Shown: in pieces, positions 16,391 to 24,737 of the stretch
How the letters are laid out: each line of letters starts with the position of its first letter
Numbering within the stretch: position 1 is the first letter of the stretch
Source of the DNA: an uncultured Clostridia bacterium
Lineage (GTDB): Bacteria > Bacillota > Clostridia > TANB77 > CAG-508
Reading direction: 5' to 3'
DNA: 42,438 nt
Assembly: GCA_947632605.1 (NCBI GenBank)
Contig: CANRPX010000012.1
Span: forward strand, 1-42,438
Notes under the pieces: model-generated
Told to the model about the DNA's origin: nothing
The model's input: only the letters and a program-made list of their open reading frames with translations
The model's database searches: none
Position numbers and translations under genes: made by a program

Positions 16391-17500
16391 TTATTGTTGA
16401 ATAGCCTTTTTTAGAAAATCTAATGATTTTTCTCTTTCGTTTTCTATTATTTTATTTACTTTATTCCAATCAATATCTTTATCTATTATAGAAAAATCAT
16501 TAAAGTCTTGTACCTTTCTTTCTTCAAGTCCTGTTAATTCTAATATACTTTGTAATCTTGTACTAAATTTTTTAGGAAATATACAAGCAAATTTCTTATT
16601 AAAATTAATTGAAAATCCTGTTGCATGAAATGAGTCTGTAACTATGTATTCTGCATTTAAGAAATATGTTAAAAATTGTTTCACCTCTGGACAATATGCA
16701 AATTTACCATATTTGAAAGCTTGATATAAAACATTTGATACACGAATAATTGGCATTTTCTTTATTTTTGATAAATTTTTAACATAATTATCAAATTCAG
16801 GATTTTTAGTATTTAATTGATAAACTAAAATATATTTTCCTTTATGTTTAATTTCTGCTTTTAATTTTGACCATTCTTCTTTATCTAGCATTAATGTAGG
16901 ATCTAATACATGTTCTACATTATCAATTCCTAATTCATTAATTATTTTAACAGCAGAGTTTTCTCTTACTGAAATATTACTATATTTTTTAAGCATTTCT
17001 TTTGTAATATCTATTTCATTTTCATCTAATTTTTCTTTTCCAAAAGAAGCTGCATAAGATATCCTTTTTTTATTTTCAGGTACAAATTCTAAAAAAAATG
17101 CTTTTTCTATTCCTTTATTCCAATCACTATTCCAAACTTGATCACTACCAGTACAATAAATATCTGCTACTGGTACATCTTCTAAAATTTCTTCGAAAGA
17201 ATTATATCTTTTAGTTAAGTTAATATTTTCTGTTAGAAAACTATTGAATATTTTTATTTGCTTTTTAGTGGAATTTCCTAAAAAAATTTTTCCAGCAAAT
17301 CTTGTAAAAACATTTTTGGAAAAAACTTTTGAAGAATTAATTCTATTTTGAACTAAATTTTCGTCTATTAAATCTTTTCTAGAATAATTTATGACTTCAC
17401 ATTCTAAGCCTAAATTTTTAAAAATATTTTGCGTTGCATAAGTTTGTAGTACAGAGCCATAATTTTTTACATTATGAAGTGTAATTAATCCTACTTTCAT
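16391..17500 (-). CDS. Polysaccharide pyruvyl transferase family protein
   Basis: A protein of about 369 residues of the CsaB/WcaK-like pyruvyl transferase family, which put ketal-linked pyruvate from phosphoenolpyruvate onto sugars. The motif LHNVKNYGSVLQTYATQ is near the N-terminus, TGSDQVWN in the middle and DSFHATGFSINF (the conserved D-S-F-H) in the C-terminal half. A TTG at 17515 is also in frame, but AAAGGA directly before the ATG at 17500 falls inside that extension and is the better ribosome binding site, so I start at 17500. It is the second such gene in the operon; the other is at 19530-20696. Members beside FrhB-like proteins may do something other than pyruvylation. Confidence 0.87.
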   Translation of the reverse strand: MKVGLITLHNVKNYGSVLQTYATQNIFKNLGLECEVINYSRKDLIDENLVQNRINSSKVFSKNVFTRFAGKIFLGNSTKKQIKIFNSFLTENINLTKRYNSFEEILEDVPVADIYCTGSDQVWNSDWNKGIEKAFFLEFVPENKKRISYAASFGKEKLDENEIDITKEMLKKYSNISVRENSAVKIINELGIDNVEHVLDPTLMLDKEEWSKLKAEIKHKGKYILVYQLNTKNPEFDNYVKNLSKIKKMPIIRVSNVLYQAFKYGKFAYCPEVKQFLTYFLNAEYIVTDSFHATGFSINFNKKFACIFPKKFSTRLQSILELTGLEERKVQDFNDFSIIDKDIDWNKVNKIIENEREKSLDFLKKAIQQ

Positions 17501-17501
17501 A

Positions 17502-18311
17502 TTATTTCCTTTCAATTTTCTGTCTCTTTTTTATTAATTTTTGAGGAATTAATCCAGCAAAAAGTGGTTTAATAACATAAATCCAATTTTTTAATGTTAA
17601 TAAGTTCAATTCTTTGAATCCATTATATCTAACATACATTTCATTTAATCTATATTTATATTTTTTCTTTTTTGCACCTATATAATCTTCACGATAATCT
17701 ACCAAAGGCTCTTGTATATTATACATTTTAACTCCTCTAGCAAACATTCTCATAAAGCAATCATAATCTTCTACTCTATATGTTTTTGCCATATCTCTAT
17801 ATCCATCTACTTTTTCATAAGCTTCTCTTCTAGCAAAAACAGTAGGATGTGGAATTGCAACTCTGAATAAAAAATCTTCTTTTTTTACATATTCACTGTA
17901 CTCTCTTTTTCCCCATATTCCAGTATCATCAAATAAGTTTAATACACATCCTATAAGTCCATACTCTTTATTGTTTTTTAAAAATTTTATTTGTTTTTCA
18001 AATCTATCTAAATGAGAAATATCATCATCATCCATTCGAGCAATGAATTCGCCTTTTGCCTCTTTTAAGCAATGATTTAATGTATATGCTAACCCCATAT
18101 TTTTTTCATTGCTAATAAATTTAACTCTGTCATCATTTTTACAAATTTCTTTTGCCCATTTTACACAATCATTTGTTGAACCGTCATCACATATAATTAG
18201 TTCGAAGTTTTTATATGTTTGATTTAAAATTGATTCTAAAGATTTTTTTAAGATATCTTTTGAACGAGAATTATAAATTCCCATTATCACTGATATTTTA
18301 TCTTTTTCCAT
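17502..18311 (-). CDS. GT2 family glycosyltransferase
   Basis: A GT-A-fold inverting glycosyltransferase of about 269 residues. ISVIMGIYNSRSKDILKKSL begins the nucleotide-binding domain, IICDDGSTND is the first Asp motif and ARMDDDDISHLDRFEKQ carries the D-x-D metal site near residue 93. HPTVFARREAYEKVDGYRD and YRVEDYDCFMRM follow, as usual. Two adjacent ATG codons are possible; GGAG is five bases before the second (18311), which I prefer over 18314. The gene ends one base before the ATG of the pyruvyl transferase gene, so the two are coupled. Confidence 0.9.
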   Translation of the reverse strand: MEKDKISVIMGIYNSRSKDILKKSLESILNQTYKNFELIICDDGSTNDCVKWAKEICKNDDRVKFISNEKNMGLAYTLNHCLKEAKGEFIARMDDDDISHLDRFEKQIKFLKNNKEYGLIGCVLNLFDDTGIWGKREYSEYVKKEDFLFRVAIPHPTVFARREAYEKVDGYRDMAKTYRVEDYDCFMRMFARGVKMYNIQEPLVDYREDYIGAKKKKYKYRLNEMYVRYNGFKELNLLTLKNWIYVIKPLFAGLIPQKLIKKRQKIERK

Positions 18312-18321
18312 CATATCTCCA

Positions 18322-19518
18322 TTATTTTCTTAGTATTTTTTTAGCTAATGTTTTTACTTTTTTATATATTCCAGTTTTAATAAGAGTAATTCTAATAAAT
18401 CTTTCTACTTTAACTTTTAAACTATCTGGAAAATATTTTTTAAAGAAAGCTTCTTCATCTAATTTATTTATGTCTGCAAAAAAGTCTTTTCTTTTTTCTG
18501 GTAAATTAACACTATTTGTCATCTCTTTTACATTTTCTGTTAATTTTTCAGGTGTAATTTCTGTAAACTCGAATTTATTATTTATTTCATCAAATATTTG
18601 GTTAGCTTTTTCTGTATTTACTAACATTCTTGAAGTTCCTTTATCATCATCAAGTTTTTTGTTAAATTTTTCTGCAATAAAGCAATCCCAAATTGTAAAA
18701 TCACTTTCATGATATTGTTTTTTAAAAGCACAATCATAACATGAAGGTCTATCTGATAAATCTCCAAAAAAAGATCTTAAGAAAGGGTCTGTTTCTACTC
18801 CTCTATAATACTCTTTTTTACTTGATTTTACTGTCATTGTAGAATATTTAAATCCATACTTACTTTTATCTCTAAATATAATAGATTCTATCTCTTCATT
18901 ATTCAATTTTGTCTTTTTTATAAAAGATTTATATTTTTCAAATACTAATGGTGAAGGTACCGCATGACACATAACATCAACTGTAATAAGCTTTTCATAA
19001 TCTTTTCCTAAAAAATTTTTTAATCCTTCAATTTGACATGGTGTTCCACTAAAACATACAAATCTATCATTTTCTAAAAACTCTTTAACCTTTTTAAAGG
19101 AATCTCCTAAAAAGCTTTGAACATATTTAGAACCTCTAAGTTTATATAACTCTTCTTTTTTTTCTATATAAATATGTATTACTTCCAAATTACTATTATA
19201 TGATGCTCCAAATACAACACCATTTCTATCTAATACGTATTCAGCAATAGGAGTAAAAGCTCCACCAGAAGTACTATCAGCTCTTATATTTTCCTCTTTA
19301 TTATTTAGCACATATCCTTTTTGTTTTTTTTCTACTGTTTTTTTATTTAGTACTGGACAAATTTTTGTACATAAATTGCAATTGTTGCATTTGCTTTTAT
19401 CTACACTCGGATATAAAAATCCTTCATCGTCTTTAACCATTTCTATTGCTTTTTGTGGACATATATTACTACATGCTGTACAACCACAACATTTAGATTT
19501 TTCTACTATATTTATCAT
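18322..19518 (-). CDS. Coenzyme F420 hydrogenase/dehydrogenase beta-subunit-like Fe-S protein
   Basis: A protein of 398 residues of the FrhB-related family that recurs in capsule clusters next to pyruvyl transferase-like proteins. The N-terminal ferredoxin domain has two 4Fe-4S motifs: CCGCTACSNICP and CNNCNLCTKICP. Downstream are STSGGAFTPIAEYVL, CFSGTPCQIEGLKNFL and RPSCYDCAFK, typical of the C-terminal FrhB domain that binds flavin. It is probably an oxidoreductase acting on a sugar or on its pyruvyl transferase partner; the substrate is unknown. An ATG at 19530 is in frame, but GAGG six bases before the ATG at 19518 lies inside that extension, so 19518 is preferred. It fits an anaerobic host. 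Confidence 0.88.
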   Translation of the reverse strand: MINIVEKSKCCGCTACSNICPQKAIEMVKDDEGFLYPSVDKSKCNNCNLCTKICPVLNKKTVEKKQKGYVLNNKEENIRADSTSGGAFTPIAEYVLDRNGVVFGASYNSNLEVIHIYIEKKEELYKLRGSKYVQSFLGDSFKKVKEFLENDRFVCFSGTPCQIEGLKNFLGKDYEKLITVDVMCHAVPSPLVFEKYKSFIKKTKLNNEEIESIIFRDKSKYGFKYSTMTVKSSKKEYYRGVETDPFLRSFFGDLSDRPSCYDCAFKKQYHESDFTIWDCFIAEKFNKKLDDDKGTSRMLVNTEKANQIFDEINNKFEFTEITPEKLTENVKEMTNSVNLPEKRKDFFADINKLDEEAFFKKYFPDSLKVKVERFIRITLIKTGIYKKVKTLAKKILRK

Positions 19519-19529
19519 ATAAAACCTCA

Positions 19530-20696
19530 TTAATTTTTTAAAGCATTTTCAAGAAATTCTTTTGATTTATTTCTAAAATTTTCTAATGTTTCATCAACTT
19601 TTTTATAATCTATTTTTAGATTTACCACATCTTCAATCTTTTCAGTACCATTTAAAAATCTTTCTTTTAAATCTACTATTCCTAACAAAGAATCAAGTCT
19701 TGAATTAGTTGAATTTTTAGTTTTTTTACTATATCTTCTAAATGAATAAAACATTTTATTATATATTAATGAAAATACTGTTCCATGGAATGAGTCTGTA
19801 CAAACATATTCTGCGTTTCTTAATAAGTTTAAAAATTCTGCTGGTCCAACATCATAAGGAGTTTCATCAGCAAATTTATCTGCATATTTTACATATTCAT
19901 CAGCATGATTTAAAGATACTATTTTATAACCAGTATATTTTTTTAATCTTTCAGCAAATTTCATATATTCAAGATTATTTCCTAGAAAATAGCATAATAT
20001 ATATTTTTCTTTTATAATAGGCTCATTTTCTTGAATGCACATCCATTCTTCTTTATTAAATAATAATGTTGGATCACATACAACTTCTGCCTCTCTATTT
20101 GCTAACTCTTTTATTATCTCTTGTCCAGCAAATTCTCTAGTAGATATAAAATTAATTCTACTCAAAAACTTTTTATATAATTCTTTATATCTTTCTGGTA
20201 TTACTTTTACGCCAAAACTTGTTGAGTAAGATATTTTATTTATTGTTTCTGGAACCCAATTTAAAGTATAATAATCTGCGACGACATTAACTGGTAACCA
20301 TAATTGGTCGCTTCCAACAATTACATCTGTATAATTGCTACACCATTCATTCATTTCTTTATATGTTTTAAATGGTTTTGATAAGTTATAATTTTTCTTT
20401 ATAAATTCATTATATTTTTCATCTCTAATTTTTATATTTTTTGATAATTTTTTATTTATCTTTTTATCTATTCGTAATTTTATCATTCCAAGTTTAGATT
20501 TAATAAATGAAAAATTAAATATTTGACTTTTATAATATTTTCTTTTTCCATTTTTAAAATCTACACATTCATCAATGTTTATTACTTCGTTCTCTATACC
20601 ATTATCATTTAGATATTTATGTGTAGCATACGCTTGTAGTTGACTTCCATAATTATGTTTAAAATAACATGCTACTAAACCTATCTTTTTACTCAT
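19530..20696 (-). CDS. Polysaccharide pyruvyl transferase family protein, partner of FrhB-like protein
   Basis: A protein of 388 residues with the family pattern: GLVACYFKHNYGSQLQAYAT at the N-terminus, VIVGSDQLWLPVNV in the middle, EVVCDPTLLFNKEEW and CTDSFHGTVFSLIYNK (D-S-F-H) in the C-terminal half. It resembles the second pyruvyl transferase-like gene of this operon only in these motifs, so they are not recent duplicates. The stop is directly followed by the FrhB-like gene, whose ribosome binding site overlaps it, which supports a functional pair. Its start overlaps the GT4 gene upstream by 8 bases. It may transfer pyruvate; in the subgroup that pairs with FrhB proteins the reaction is not established. 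Confidence 0.87.
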   Translation of the reverse strand: MSKKIGLVACYFKHNYGSQLQAYATHKYLNDNGIENEVINIDECVDFKNGKRKYYKSQIFNFSFIKSKLGMIKLRIDKKINKKLSKNIKIRDEKYNEFIKKNYNLSKPFKTYKEMNEWCSNYTDVIVGSDQLWLPVNVVADYYTLNWVPETINKISYSTSFGVKVIPERYKELYKKFLSRINFISTREFAGQEIIKELANREAEVVCDPTLLFNKEEWMCIQENEPIIKEKYILCYFLGNNLEYMKFAERLKKYTGYKIVSLNHADEYVKYADKFADETPYDVGPAEFLNLLRNAEYVCTDSFHGTVFSLIYNKMFYSFRRYSKKTKNSTNSRLDSLLGIVDLKERFLNGTEKIEDVVNLKIDYKKVDETLENFRNKSKEFLENALKN

Positions 20697-21753
20697 TATA
20701 TAATCTCCTATATTCGTTAATTTCTCTTGTTATATTATATTTTTCTATAACATCTTCTCTAGCTTTAACAATATTTCTTTTATAGTTTTCTTCATTTAAG
20801 TTCTCTATGATTTCTTTATAATTATTATTTTTAATTATGAATCCGTTTTCACCATTATTAATTACATCATTGTTTCCTATGCAATCTGTTACTATGCAAA
20901 GTTTATTTAAATACATAGCTTCTAAAAGTGATAATGGCATTCCTTCCCAAAGAGATGTTAGAATAAATATATCACTATTATTAACTAATTTTAGAGCCTC
21001 TTCTCTTGTTTTCCAACCTGTAATCTCTATATTAGGACTAGTTAATTTATTTCTTAACTCTCCATCTCCTATCCACATAAATTTAAAGTTTGGAAAATTA
21101 TTGGCTATCTCATTAAATAATTCTGGATTTTTTTGATCTCCAATTCTACCACTTGTACATATTTTTAAATTAGAAAAATCAACTGCATTTTTTTCTAAAT
21201 CTTCAGTTTCTTTTTCTAATTTTTTTATATTAATTCCATTATTAATGCAAATAGAATTTTTTGATAATTTTAAAGCTTCTTTATATTCTCCTTCTGAGCA
21301 TCCTACTATTGTTGCTTTTCTCAATGCAGTAATTCTCTCAATTGTCCAATATAGATTTCTTTTAAATTTAGAAGAATTTTTCATTAAAAAAGAAAAGCCA
21401 TGAGGATTATACATTATTTTAGTTTTTTTGCCGTTTCCAGCAAATCTACCAATAACTCCAGCTTTAGAAGAATGTAAATGTATAACGTCAGGGCTTACTT
21501 CTTTTATAATTTTCTTTACTTCAAACAATGCTTTTAAATCTTTATCAAGTTTAATGTTTCTAGTAAAGTTTTTTACTTCTATAAATTTTACTTTATCACC
21601 AAAATAGTCTTTAAAATTTTCAGGTGTTTCTAATCTTAATCCGTATGCTATTGTTATATCAAATTCATCTGATGTACCATTTATCAAATCTACCAGAAAA
21701 GAAAATACTCCACTGCCAAAAGATTCTACTATATGTAAAATTTTCTTTTTCAC
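20689..21753 (-). CDS. GT4 family glycosyltransferase
   Basis: A GT-B-fold enzyme of 354 residues, the second gene of the operon and therefore a good candidate to add the second sugar to the lipid-linked primer. The N-terminal domain starts ILHIVESFGSGVFSFLVDL. The middle has DVIHLHSSKAGVIGRFAG and YNPHGFSFLMK. The donor domain has TSGRIGDQKNPELFNEIA, WIGDGELRNKL and TSLWEGMPLSLLEAMYLNK, which includes the conserved E-x7-E. The start is GTG, immediately after the stop of the dual sugar-phosphate transferase, with AAGGGG upstream inside that gene. Confidence 0.9.
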   Translation of the reverse strand: MKKKILHIVESFGSGVFSFLVDLINGTSDEFDITIAYGLRLETPENFKDYFGDKVKFIEVKNFTRNIKLDKDLKALFEVKKIIKEVSPDVIHLHSSKAGVIGRFAGNGKKTKIMYNPHGFSFLMKNSSKFKRNLYWTIERITALRKATIVGCSEGEYKEALKLSKNSICINNGINIKKLEKETEDLEKNAVDFSNLKICTSGRIGDQKNPELFNEIANNFPNFKFMWIGDGELRNKLTSPNIEITGWKTREEALKLVNNSDIFILTSLWEGMPLSLLEAMYLNKLCIVTDCIGNNDVINNGENGFIIKNNNYKEIIENLNEENYKRNIVKAREDVIEKYNITREINEYRRLYNE

Positions 21754-23115
21754 TTATATTGCCCCTTCTTTTTTTAGAACAGAAAGTACTGTTTTTGCTA
21801 ATATTTCTATGTCTAGAAAGATAGACATATTATTAACGTAAAAGCTTTCAAGTTTAACTCTTTGTTCATAACTTGTATTACTTCTACCATTAGCAGCCCA
21901 GTATCCTGTAATTCCTGGTTTCACACTCAATACTTCTTGCTTATGTTCTCCAAAAAGTTCTATTTCACCATCTACAACAGCTCTAGGTCCTACTAAACTC
22001 ATTTCTCCCTTTAGCACATTTATAAATTGTGGAAACTCATCTAAACTTGTTTTTCTTAAGAATCTACCAATTTTTGTTATTCTAGGATCTTTCTTTAATT
22101 TTCTAGTTTCTTCAAATTCTTTTTTCAAGTTTTCATCTTCTTCAAGCATTTTTTTAAGAACTTCATCTGCACCAACAACCATGCTTCTAAATTTGTATAA
22201 TTTAAAGTGTTTTCCATTTTTTCCGATTCTTTCATGTGAATAAAAAACTGGTCCATCCTCTTTATTTATTTTATTTATTGTCCAAATAGCAACTGTTAGT
22301 GGAATTAATATCATAATTCCAACTATTGCGCCTATTATATCTATTATTCTTTTAATAAATAATGTTAATGCTCTTGAAATGTAGTTTGCAGTATCTTTTA
22401 AGATATCTTTTAAATTGTATGTTTGTTTTTTTCTTAAAGTTATAAGTAATGTTATTAATACAATTTTTACATCTACCATAAAAGTTCTGCCATAATGATA
22501 TCTTGTATCCATATCTAATCTGTCTAAAAATTCAACTCTATTTACTCCAGCTATTTGATATACACCTGTTATTCCTGGTTTATGTTGAATTATGTATTTA
22601 TAATATGTACCCATTCTTTCTTGTTCTTCAGGTAAATATGGTCTAGGTCCTACTAAACTCATTTCTCCTTTTAGCACATTTATAAATTGTGGAAACTCAT
22701 CTAAACTTGTTTTTCTTAAAATTTTTCCGAATTTAGTAAGTCTTGGATCATTTTGAAATTTTCTATATTTCTCATACTCTTTTCTTATTTCTTCATCTTG
22801 TAACATTGCTTTTAAAATCTCATCAGCATTTGTTACCATTGTTCTAAATTTGTACATCTTAAAGATTTTTCCATTTTTTCCAATTCTATCTTGAACATAA
22901 AAAATTGGTCCATTATCTTTATTTTTTAAATTTTGAAAAAATACTACAATTGATAACGGTACTAGTAATACTATACCAACCAATGAAATCATTATTTCTA
23001 AAACTCTAAGCACACTAGAGATTATTGCTTGTTTAGTTTTTTTAGCTAATCTTTTCATTGTGTTTTCATGTATTGTTTCAATATCAAATGGTATTGCTAA
23101 ATCGCGTTCTTCCAT
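21754..23115 (-). CDS. Tandem two-domain polyprenyl-phosphate glycosylphosphotransferase (initiating enzyme)
   Basis: A fusion of two complete bacterial sugar transferase domains in one protein of about 453 residues. Each domain has a hydrophobic membrane segment (about residues 32-60 and 253-280), then RIGKNGK, YKFRTMV or YKFRSMV, and the catalytic Asp-Glu dyad in TSLDEFPQFINVLKGEMSLVG (D139/E140 and D359/E360). Such enzymes transfer a sugar phosphate from a nucleotide sugar to undecaprenyl phosphate, starting repeat-unit synthesis. Single-domain PglC-type proteins have about 200 residues. The two halves end differently (GITGVYQIAGVN and GITGYWAANGRS), so they may prefer different sugars. 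ATG 23130 is in frame, but GGGAG precedes the ATG at 23115, which I prefer. First gene of the operon behind a strong promoter. Confidence 0.93.
   Translation of the reverse strand: MEERDLAIPFDIETIHENTMKRLAKKTKQAIISSVLRVLEIMISLVGIVLLVPLSIVVFFQNLKNKDNGPIFYVQDRIGKNGKIFKMYKFRTMVTNADEILKAMLQDEEIRKEYEKYRKFQNDPRLTKFGKILRKTSLDEFPQFINVLKGEMSLVGPRPYLPEEQERMGTYYKYIIQHKPGITGVYQIAGVNRVEFLDRLDMDTRYHYGRTFMVDVKIVLITLLITLRKKQTYNLKDILKDTANYISRALTLFIKRIIDIIGAIVGIMILIPLTVAIWTINKINKEDGPVFYSHERIGKNGKHFKLYKFRSMVVGADEVLKKMLEEDENLKKEFEETRKLKKDPRITKIGRFLRKTSLDEFPQFINVLKGEMSLVGPRAVVDGEIELFGEHKQEVLSVKPGITGYWAANGRSNTSYEQRVKLESFYVNNMSIFLDIEILAKTVLSVLKKEGAI
21982..22719. repeat. 78-bp near-identical direct repeat within the two-domain transferase gene
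   Basis: Bases 21982-22059 and 22642-22719 differ at one position (22009 versus 22669). They are 660 bases, or 220 codons, apart and encode the catalytic Asp-Glu region of each domain. Flanking sequence of the two domains is clearly diverged. Confidence 0.9.
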
Positions 23116-23179
23116 TAATTTAACTCCCATACATAATTTATTATTTTTCTTAATTTATCGTACACATACAATTGTAACT

Positions 23180-23208
23180 ATTATACCATATTCTTATTAC
23201 GGATTCAA
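23180..23208 (-). promoter_or_regulatory. Promoter of the polysaccharide operon
   Basis: On the minus strand TTGAAT (23208-23203), 17 bases, then TATAAT (23185-23180) preceded by TGG, giving an extended -10. The first gene starts about 65 bases downstream. The remaining part of the 238-base divergent region up to the flippase gene has no other clear element. Confidence 0.85.
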
Positions 23209-23368
23209 CCTTTTTGCGACATTTTTTGCGTTTTATCTTCTCTTTTTAATTACATTTTAAACACTTATATTAAGTTTACATTACATTTTCATTTTTTATT
23301 TTTATTCTATTTTTAAAAAGCACTTCATATACTCTATTAATCTTAGTAGTTTTAGGAGAAAAAATGCA

Positions 23369-24715
23369 TTGAAAAGATTTAAATTTTTTATTTTTAATAC
23401 TTCAATTCTTATTGTAACATCTCTTATTTTTAGAGCAATAGATATTTATTTTACAGCATATATAGCTTCCAAAATTGGTAGTGAAAATGTTGGAATATAT
23501 CAATTGGTGATGAGTGTGTATCTTTTTGGAATAACTCTTGCTACTTCTGGCATTAATCTTGCTGTAACACGAGTTATTTCTGAGGAACTTGCATTAGACA
23601 ACCCAAAAGGTGTTTTAAAAGTTATGAAAAAATGTATTTATATAACATTAATCACTAGTATTTTAACAAGTATAATTCTATATATAAATACAGATTTTAT
23701 AATTTTAAAATGTTTACATAGCAAAGTGAGCCCTTCTGTTATATATTTAATTTGTCTAGCTTTACCTTTAATATCTATGAGCTCAGCCATTGCTGGTTAT
23801 TTTGCTGGAGTTCGTAGAATTTATAAAAATGCAATAGGTCAATTTATTGAACATGTCACAAAAGTTATAATTACAGCATTTATTTTGATGCATTATCTTC
23901 CAAATGGTCTAGAATATTCTTGCTTTGCATTGATATTAGGAGATGTTATTTCTGAGATAATTTCATTTATATACATATATATAATTTATATTATAGATAA
24001 AAAAAGATATAATACTTTTCCAGAAAGTATAAAACAAAAAAATTACACTCAGAAGGTAATAAGAATTTCTGTTCCAATTGCTATAACATCTTATATACGT
24101 TCTGGACTCACAACTTTTAAGCAATTAATTATACCATCTAGCTTAGAAAAAAGCGGTATAAATTGCAAAGAATCTTTATCAAAATATGGAATTATAAATG
24201 GTATGGCACTTCCAATTATTATGTTTCCAGATATTTTAGTAAAATCTTTTGCTAGTCTTTTAATACCAGAATTTTCAAGATATTATGCAAAAAAAGATTA
24301 TAAAAGAATAAAACAAGTAACAAATATTTTGCTTTTCTTAATTTTAACAATTGCTTTTTTATTAACCTGCACTTTATTTGTTTTTTCTAATCAACTAGGA
24401 AAATTTATTTATAAAGATGCAAATATTGGGCATTACATAAGAATATTGTCACCACTTGCCATATTTATTTATGTTGATACAGTTGTAGATAGTGTTTTAA
24501 GGGGATTAGATGCACAAGTTGGTGTAATGATTATAAATATATTAGATTTAATAATAAGCACAAGTTTCATATATTTTCTAGTTCCAAAACTTGGATTAAT
24601 TGGATATATAATTTCTATATATATAAGCGAAGTACTAAACTTTACTATTAGCCTTATTCAATTAATAAAAATAGTTTATTTTAAAAAACAAAAGAGCTAT
24701 AATAGCTTAAATTAA
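23369..24715 (+). CDS. SpoVB-like MOP-superfamily flippase
   Basis: A membrane protein of 448 residues with about 12 helices in the polysaccharide/lipid flippase superfamily. The opening FRAIDIYFTAYIASKIGSENVGIYQLVMSVY and GINLAVTRVISEELA, and the later GMALPIIMFPDILVKSFASLLIPEFSRYYAK, resemble SpoVB/YtgP-type proteins of spore formers, implicated in transport of peptidoglycan or cortex precursors. B. subtilis SpoVB is longer (about 518 residues). The start is TTG at 23369 with AGGAG ten bases before; an earlier ATG at 23364 hits a stop at once. It is divergent from the polysaccharide operon, so it might instead flip a glycan; I favour the SpoVB-like reading. Confidence 0.75.
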   Translation: MKRFKFFIFNTSILIVTSLIFRAIDIYFTAYIASKIGSENVGIYQLVMSVYLFGITLATSGINLAVTRVISEELALDNPKGVLKVMKKCIYITLITSILTSIILYINTDFIILKCLHSKVSPSVIYLICLALPLISMSSAIAGYFAGVRRIYKNAIGQFIEHVTKVIITAFILMHYLPNGLEYSCFALILGDVISEIISFIYIYIIYIIDKKRYNTFPESIKQKNYTQKVIRISVPIAITSYIRSGLTTFKQLIIPSSLEKSGINCKESLSKYGIINGMALPIIMFPDILVKSFASLLIPEFSRYYAKKDYKRIKQVTNILLFLILTIAFLLTCTLFVFSNQLGKFIYKDANIGHYIRILSPLAIFIYVDTVVDSVLRGLDAQVGVMIINILDLIISTSFIYFLVPKLGLIGYIISIYISEVLNFTISLIQLIKIVYFKKQKSYNSLN

Positions 24716-24732
24716 TAGCTATTATAACTCTT
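24692..24732. terminator. Hairpin between convergent flippase and thiolase genes
   Basis: Arms 24692-24707 and 24717-24732 pair over 16 bases with one mismatch. It covers the end of the flippase gene, and T-rich sequence follows. It lies between convergent genes and may serve both. Confidence 0.6.
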
Positions 24733-24737
24733 ACTTT

